Assembly: GCA_021735245.1 (NCBI GenBank) | Contig: JAIPHJ010000007.1 | Span: 1-64,000 of the forward strand | Source: Candidatus Bipolaricaulota bacterium | Lineage (GTDB): Bacteria > Bipolaricaulota > Bipolaricaulia > M55B111 | Reading direction: 5' to 3' | Length of the DNA stretch: 64,000 nt | In this document: positions 58,780 through 64,000 of the stretch, piece after piece | Layout: the number at the start of each line of letters is the position of its first letter | How positions within the stretch are numbered: the first letter of the stretch is position 1 | Program-made: the position numbers and the translations under genes | Notes under the pieces: generated by a model | Seen by the model: only the letters and a program-made list of their open reading frames with translations | What the model was told of the DNA's origin: nothing | The model's database searches: none

Positions 58780-59448
58780 CTAGTTCTTTACTTCCACCCC
58801 ACCAAACAGGGCCAGGTAGTTAATCACCAGCGTGGGTGGATCCACTTCGCCCTCTCTAGTCGGTGCGCTTGTCTTGTCGTCCAACCCGCCGAAAAGAGGA
58901 AGGCCTTTTATTACTATCTCCCAACTTTCGGGAACTGTGATTTCCGTTCCGCCGAACATGGCAAAAACGTCAAATTTGGCTTCCCCGCTCGATAACTTTG
59001 CATCTGTTAGATCCACCTCGCTTCCGCCGAACATAGAGACGCTACTGCCACCTCTAAACGCCTGAGAGACTACCTTGCTGCTGTTGCCCGAAAACAGGGC
59101 TACCAGGTTAAGCGAGTCCTTATCGACGACCGTCGGCTCCTTTCCTCCCCTGAACAGGAACCATATTCCGGCTAAAATCAGAAGAACCGGCCAGAAGGAG
59201 ATCTGGGTAAATATTTGAACCCTATCCATGTTGTTAAGTAAAAGCAATAAACCGGCCGTTGCAACTATAAAACCGCCTACCTTCCCGGCAGGGTTGGTGA
59301 CGACGTTGAACCCGCCTGCAAGAATAAGCAGGCCAGGCCAGTAAGTTGCAAACAATTCCCAGAAGTTCTCCAGCACGCCAACGTTGCCCAAAATAATCGA
59401 AACACCAATTCCTATTAATATTCCGCCAATCCATCTTTTCTGATTCAT
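58780..59448 (-). CDS. LiaF-like membrane protein (DUF5668-type TM region + LiaF-like C-terminal repeats)
   Basis: N-terminal TM pairs and ALFSGNSS / MFGGSEVDLTDA / MFGGTEITVP / LFGGVEVKN motifs. Confidence 0.7.
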   Translation of the reverse strand: MNQKRWIGGILIGIGVSIILGNVGVLENFWELFATYWPGLLILAGGFNVVTNPAGKVGGFIVATAGLLLLLNNMDRVQIFTQISFWPVLLILAGIWFLFRGGKEPTVVDKDSLNLVALFSGNSSKVVSQAFRGGSSVSMFGGSEVDLTDAKLSSGEAKFDVFAMFGGTEITVPESWEIVIKGLPLFGGLDDKTSAPTREGEVDPPTLVINYLALFGGVEVKN

Positions 59449-59945
59449 AATATCCTCCCGAGGTTCGACAGTTAAAAAATTCTTCACTTTAATTATCGTC
59501 TAAATAAATTACCAATTTCTACTGGAGTTTTGTCGTAGGTAACTTCTCATTACTGATTATCCTGTAAGTTTAACTCGGTAACTTAATTTTAACGTGGAGA
59601 TCCCTGACCTCTTCAATAACCACAAAAAAACGAAACCGCGAAAAGCGAGTTCGGTCCTATTACCAAAAAAAGTAGGCTGGCAATCTTTATCCTGCAAGTA
59701 ACCCGGTCGGAAAAGCAATTATCAGGGCCCGAATCATCGCTTGAGTCATTTGACTTAGTTTTTAAAGTACATTCCTCCGTTTATATCGCTTCCTTTTATC
59801 GGTACGATAAGTACGAAAGAGGTCAACCAGGCCATCGAAAAGAGGCGGGAATAAATGTTACCTAATTACTGGCCCGGACATCGGGGAAATTTTAAGAACT
59901 GGAAACACCACATGACTGCTCTTACCGAGAAGTTTTAGGAGGAAA

Positions 59946-60527
59946 ATGATCTGGGTAATTGTACTAGGTTCCTTGCTGGTAATTGGGCTGATTCTGGGGG
60001 CCGGTAAGATCAAAGTAGGATTAGCCTGGGATGACCTGGAAGGCATCGTAACTTTCCAGTATCTATTCTTCAGAAAAAGGTTCCCCCTGAATAAAAGCCA
60101 GGGCGAGGCACAAAGAGAACGGCGAAAACATCAAGAAGAAGAAAAGTCCGACGGACCCCGAGGAGAAGGCTTTTCTTTTGCTTCGATAAAAACTATTCCC
60201 GACTTTTTCCCCGCGGTCCGTAAATTTCTGAAGCTATTCGCAAAATACGGAAAAATAGCCAGGCTCGATTTTACCGGTGAACTGGGTACGGGTGACCCAT
60301 ACTATACGGGCTTAATATACGGGCTGGGACAATCGGTTGGCCAATTCGTAAAGAGTCTGGTTTCCCGGTTTGAGTTTAACCTGGCACCAAATTTCGAAAA
60401 AGAAATCTATCACTTTACCGCCCGGGGAAGCGGGGAGATAAGACTTTACAAACTTTTGTTAATTATCTTTGTAACGTTAATTTATCTGCCAAAAAAGCAG
60501 GTATGGCAGTTAGTTAGAAGCAGTTAA
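59946..60527 (+). CDS. DUF2953 (YtfI-like) domain protein
   Basis: One N-terminal TM; FTGELGTGDPYYTGLIYGLGQSV pattern; next to GerW/YtfJ-like gene. Confidence 0.7.
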   Translation: MIWVIVLGSLLVIGLILGAGKIKVGLAWDDLEGIVTFQYLFFRKRFPLNKSQGEAQRERRKHQEEEKSDGPRGEGFSFASIKTIPDFFPAVRKFLKLFAKYGKIARLDFTGELGTGDPYYTGLIYGLGQSVGQFVKSLVSRFEFNLAPNFEKEIYHFTARGSGEIRLYKLLLIIFVTLIYLPKKQVWQLVRSS

Positions 60528-60559
60528 ACAACAACCAATAACCAGAGGAGGTTATTAAA

Positions 60560-60946
60560 ATGCTAGTTGAAGAAATCTTTGACAAGTTTAGCACCGATCT
60601 AAGAACTTACGCGGACAGCGAGACTGTCTTTGGAGAAGCAATTGATCTGGGCGATGCAAAGGTCGTTCCTATATGCAAGCTGAGCGTTGGCTACGGTGGG
60701 GGCGGGGGAGAAGGAAAGGAACCGAGCGGTAAGAACGAAGGGTCAGGGGGAAGTGGAAGCGGTGGAGGAGTAGGCGGTGGACTCAGTATAGAACCGGTTG
60801 GCGTAATCGTGTCTAAAGACGGCGAAGTCTCTGTTGCTACTATAGGTGGCAAGGAGTCGAAGTTGAAATCACTGATCGATATGATACCGGAAACTGTAGA
60901 AAAGATAACGGAATCCAGAACCTCCGGCGAGGATAAAGAAGAATAG
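60560..60946 (+). CDS. GerW/YtfJ family protein
   Basis: TVFGEAIDLGDAKVVPICKLSVGYGGGGGEG...GVGGGLSIEPVGVIVSKDGEV. Confidence 0.8.
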   Translation: MLVEEIFDKFSTDLRTYADSETVFGEAIDLGDAKVVPICKLSVGYGGGGGEGKEPSGKNEGSGGSGSGGGVGGGLSIEPVGVIVSKDGEVSVATIGGKESKLKSLIDMIPETVEKITESRTSGEDKEE

Positions 60947-61268
60947 TTCTTTCGGCTTACGGGCCGGCGGTAAGTTTATCTATCTTCCGCTGGCCCGGGT
61001 TGATTCCAGGACACAATTTGTACCTCACCGAGCTCAGTCCGCACCCACCACCCGGCTTATACCTGAATTTAGCGGTCTCAACATACGCTAGAACAAGGGT
61101 TATCCATAAAGTGTGTTTTGCAAGTGAGATTTGATCCTCCAGCACCACTCTCCTGTCTTATCTCCTTTGTTATCTGTAGGGTGTTCCTCGAGCAGGACCT
61201 CTTTTGCCTTGATATTATTATATGGAAACCATTATAAACAATGTTTAGAAAATACATTAGTAGGATAA

Positions 61269-61405
61269 ATCACCAAAACTTGCCAAGGAAGCCCCAGGGC
61301 ACCCCCTGGGGAGGAACCGGCTGGGTTTTGATTTGTAAAAGACCGAAAAAACTGTTTTAAAAGGGGTTTTCTACGAGACCCGTCCCTTGGAGCGGAGTTC
61401 TTGAC
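61269..61405 (+). mobile_element. 137-bp hairpin-ended element (copy A), non-autonomous IS200/IS605-like candidate
   Basis: Same skeleton and length as copy B; left hairpin CCCCAGGGcaccCCCTGGGG, right hairpin ACCCGTCCCTTGGAGCGGAGTTCTTGAC. Confidence 0.75.
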
Positions 61406-61421
61406 TCTTTGGTGGTCCTAA

Positions 61422-62339
61422 TTGCCAAAAGCCGACGGAGTTTTCGAGGGTGGAGGTATAAAAGGTATAGGCCTGGTCGGTGCCCTTACGGTAGCGGAGC
61501 AAGAAGGCTATACCGATTGGCGAAGGGTGGCCGGCACCTCAGCCGGGGCGATCGTCGCATCCCTGCTAGCTGCCGGTTATTCGGCCAGGGAGCTAAAGGA
61601 AATCATGATGGAGATGGACTACCTGGACCTCCTCGACTATACGGGTTTTTGGGATGTCCTGCTCCACCCGATCGACGCCACCCGCGGTGTTATCTGGGAC
61701 TACGGGGTTAACAGGAGCAGTCCTCTTCGAGAATGGCTGGATGACAAATTAAGTGCCAGAGGCGTGAAAACTTTTGCCGATTTAAGGACTGGTTCCACGG
61801 AAGAGAAATACCGGTACGGCCTCAGAATAATCGCCTCCGATATCTCCGACAGAAACATGATAGTTCTACCTCAGGAAGTAAAAAAATACGGCCAGGACCC
61901 CGACGAACTCCGCCTGGCGAGGGCGGTGGAGATGAGCGTTCTCTTCCCCGGTTTCTTCAAGCCGGAGGAGCTGAATGGTTCTTACGTAATTGACGGAGGA
62001 ATCCTCAGCAACTTTCCGGTTTGGCTTTTCGATAGGGACGAAGCTCCGGAGTTTCCCACCTTTGGCTTCAAGCTACTCGAAAAGGAACAGCGGATAACGG
62101 GACCTATTACCTTCTTAAAAGAGATCTTCTATACCATGCTGGAAGGCCACGACAACGAGCACCAGGAGGAATCGAACTCGGTAAGAACCATACCCATACC
62201 TTCCAGCGGAATAAGCCCCCTGTCTTTTAAACTGACCGACGAAGAAAAGCGTAAGCTTTTCGAATCCGGGCAGGAGGCAGCAAGAAAATTCTTTAAAGGG
62301 TGGAGTTTTAAAGAGTATCGGAAAAAGTTTCGCGAATGA
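61422..62339 (+). CDS. Patatin-like phospholipase
   Basis: FEGGGIKGIGLVGAL oxyanion loop, GTSAGAIVASL nucleophile elbow, DGGILSNFPV catalytic Asp. TTG start. Confidence 0.85.
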   Translation: MPKADGVFEGGGIKGIGLVGALTVAEQEGYTDWRRVAGTSAGAIVASLLAAGYSARELKEIMMEMDYLDLLDYTGFWDVLLHPIDATRGVIWDYGVNRSSPLREWLDDKLSARGVKTFADLRTGSTEEKYRYGLRIIASDISDRNMIVLPQEVKKYGQDPDELRLARAVEMSVLFPGFFKPEELNGSYVIDGGILSNFPVWLFDRDEAPEFPTFGFKLLEKEQRITGPITFLKEIFYTMLEGHDNEHQEESNSVRTIPIPSSGISPLSFKLTDEEKRKLFESGQEAARKFFKGWSFKEYRKKFRE

Positions 62340-62565
62340 TCCTGCCGGAACGAAGACCCGGAAAATAAATTCCTAATTTGAACGGATTTATAAAGTTTTC
62401 TTATAATCTGCCCAGTTTAAAATTCCATACCTTAAAAAAATTTAACGAAACTTCGAGTTTAAAATAGAGATAGTTTCGTAACTCAAGTTAATTAAGATTA
62501 GGAGGCTAAAACCTTTCGAAATGCACACCTGGAAAGTGTTATCCAATGGGTGAGTTAATCCAACC

Positions 62566-62835
62566 ATGATCGAGCAAATCGTTCTTGTGAAGAATAATTT
62601 TAACGATGATGACGATCCCGAAGGTGCTATGTTCGGCTGGTTAATTAAAAAATTGGATTGGTTAATTGAAAACGCCGTTAATTTGGAAATTTTAATGCCT
62701 ATTTTCTTTCTTCCTCTGCTAATATTCGTCGATAGAGGTTATTTTAAATCCAGTGACGATACGAGAATTATAGTTGCGTGTGCTGTATATGCTTTTCTCG
62801 CTATACTCATTACATTAATAAACCCGGATGATTAA
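62566..62835 (+). CDS. Small membrane protein
   Basis: 89-aa ORF with two hydrophobic segments, just upstream of 62850 ORF. Confidence 0.4.
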   Translation: MIEQIVLVKNNFNDDDDPEGAMFGWLIKKLDWLIENAVNLEILMPIFFLPLLIFVDRGYFKSSDDTRIIVACAVYAFLAILITLINPDD

Positions 62836-62849
62836 CAGGGGGCCGAAAA

Positions 62850-63749
62850 ATGAACTTTTCAATCAAATCCCTTGGAAAACCGATCCTAAAGTCGATATTA
62901 ACAGCGGGTATATATGCTGGAGTTATTACTTTATTACCAGGAATAGAGCTTAACCCTACTGTAGCATCAGGTTTTGGTGGTTTAATATTTATAATTGAAC
63001 TTTTACGTGCCTTTGTGTCAACCGAGAGTATGGACAGAACCTTACTTTTGAGGACAAAGTCAACGGCTAAAGCAATATTAATTATAGTAATATTCTTCGG
63101 TATTGGCCTATCCGCAAGCATAGTCGAATCGCGCTTGAGCCTTTTTCAGCCACCCGGAAGAACCGAAGAAAGGCCAATTATGGAAACCGTCAACGAGGCG
63201 GTGGATAAAGAAGTCAATGAAGTATGGCGTGCCCTTGCCGAGACACGGGTTTTGAAGTCCATTAAGAATGGAGACTTTTCGGACGAATCTCAGCATTGGG
63301 ACAGAGAAGGGGCTTTTTGGATCGGGAAGTGGCCAAAATTCCATTCCCCCCGGGGCTATGCTGCAGGGGGAGTGAGTACAAAAGGCAATCATATAACAAA
63401 CAGTGCGGGTTCAATTAGTCAAAAAATAATGATATTGCCGAATGTAAGCTCGGCCAAACTTAGTTTTTGGTACAGTATAACATCTGGAGAACCCTCGAAT
63501 AGTACAGACGATTTTTTAACTGTAAGGCTTAAATCCATGGACGGAGAGATCCTGGATACTTTGACAACTCTTTATAGCAAGGATGAAACGTCAAAGGATA
63601 ATTATAAAAAGATTACTGTCGACGTAACTCCATATGCCGGAAGAAAGTTAGAATTAGTGTTTCAAGCTGTTAATGATGACGAAAAACATACGGTATTTAG
63701 AATAGATGACGTTAAACTAACAAAAAGCTGGAACAAAACGGAAATCTAA
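62850..63749 (+). CDS. Membrane protein with C-terminal jelly-roll/CBM-like domain
   Basis: Three hydrophobic segments then NGDFSDESQHWDREG...ISQKIMILPNVSSAKLSFWYSI...FRIDDVKLTK. Confidence 0.55.
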   Translation: MNFSIKSLGKPILKSILTAGIYAGVITLLPGIELNPTVASGFGGLIFIIELLRAFVSTESMDRTLLLRTKSTAKAILIIVIFFGIGLSASIVESRLSLFQPPGRTEERPIMETVNEAVDKEVNEVWRALAETRVLKSIKNGDFSDESQHWDREGAFWIGKWPKFHSPRGYAAGGVSTKGNHITNSAGSISQKIMILPNVSSAKLSFWYSITSGEPSNSTDDFLTVRLKSMDGEILDTLTTLYSKDETSKDNYKKITVDVTPYAGRKLELVFQAVNDDEKHTVFRIDDVKLTKSWNKTEI

Positions 63750-64000
63750 CCCAAGTACTAAAACAAACTTGTTAGTTTCACAACTCCTATTTGCTGGAGA
63801 TTAACGGACTCTGTCTACTTTTTATAGTTATTCGACAGATCTTTTTCAGTTCGAGTACGGGATTTGTCGCTTAAAATATGAGGAATAATTGCTATAAAAA
63901 TACCCAGGTACAAGTAGCCCAGGAATCCTTCTAGACCGGCAATCGCCTTTTGTATATAGGTACTTATACTCGGTCTTCTAAAACCTAGAGTTACAAACGT

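Noticed and set aside
60957-61148. 63-aa ORF as a transposase fragment
   Set aside because: It overlaps the shared ~40-bp repeat but I recognise no transposase motif; kept as a repeat only.

Overview
Chromosomal window from a bacterium with an acidic, possibly halophilic proteome that encodes the carbonyl branch of the Wood-Ljungdahl pathway. It carries no rRNA, tRNA, CRISPR array or phage that I can support. Main blocks: (1) ~0.75-22.2 kb: two separate Mre11/Rad50-like pairs (a YhaO/YhaN-type pair and an SbcD/SbcC pair with a zinc hook), a PARG-like TIGR02452 protein, and an AddA/AddB-like helicase-nuclease pair. A tungstate ABC transporter with an HTH+TOBE regulator sits between them. (2) ~22.5-35.8 kb: a CODH/acetyl-CoA synthase cluster (CooT-like protein, small His/acidic helical protein, ferredoxin-like protein, DUF3786, two CooC-type ATPases, AcsB, AcsC, RACo-type activator, AcsD, AcsE, Ni-CODH) followed by an Hfq/Sm-like ORF. 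(3) ~36-50 kb: accessory genes (Csp, nitroreductase, esterase, methyltransferase, SHOCT/PepSY/CopB copper-type cluster, decayed PQQ-type sugar dehydrogenase, USP, DASS permease, chagasin-NTF2-like protein, truncated AI-2E permease). (4) 50-54.7 kb: complete branched-chain amino-acid-type ABC transporter with an intercistronic hairpin. (5) 55-64 kb: frameshifted TatT-like gene, SatD-like HTH protein with a DUF3307-like membrane protein flanked by three copies of an 18-bp palindrome, LiaF-like, DUF2953+GerW/YtfJ-like and patatin genes. A recurring ~137-bp hairpin-ended element, resembling a non-autonomous IS200/IS605-type element or omega-RNA-like remnant, occurs in several intact and decayed copies and appears to have truncated genes. 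All assignments were made by eye from sequence and protein motifs; no searches were run.
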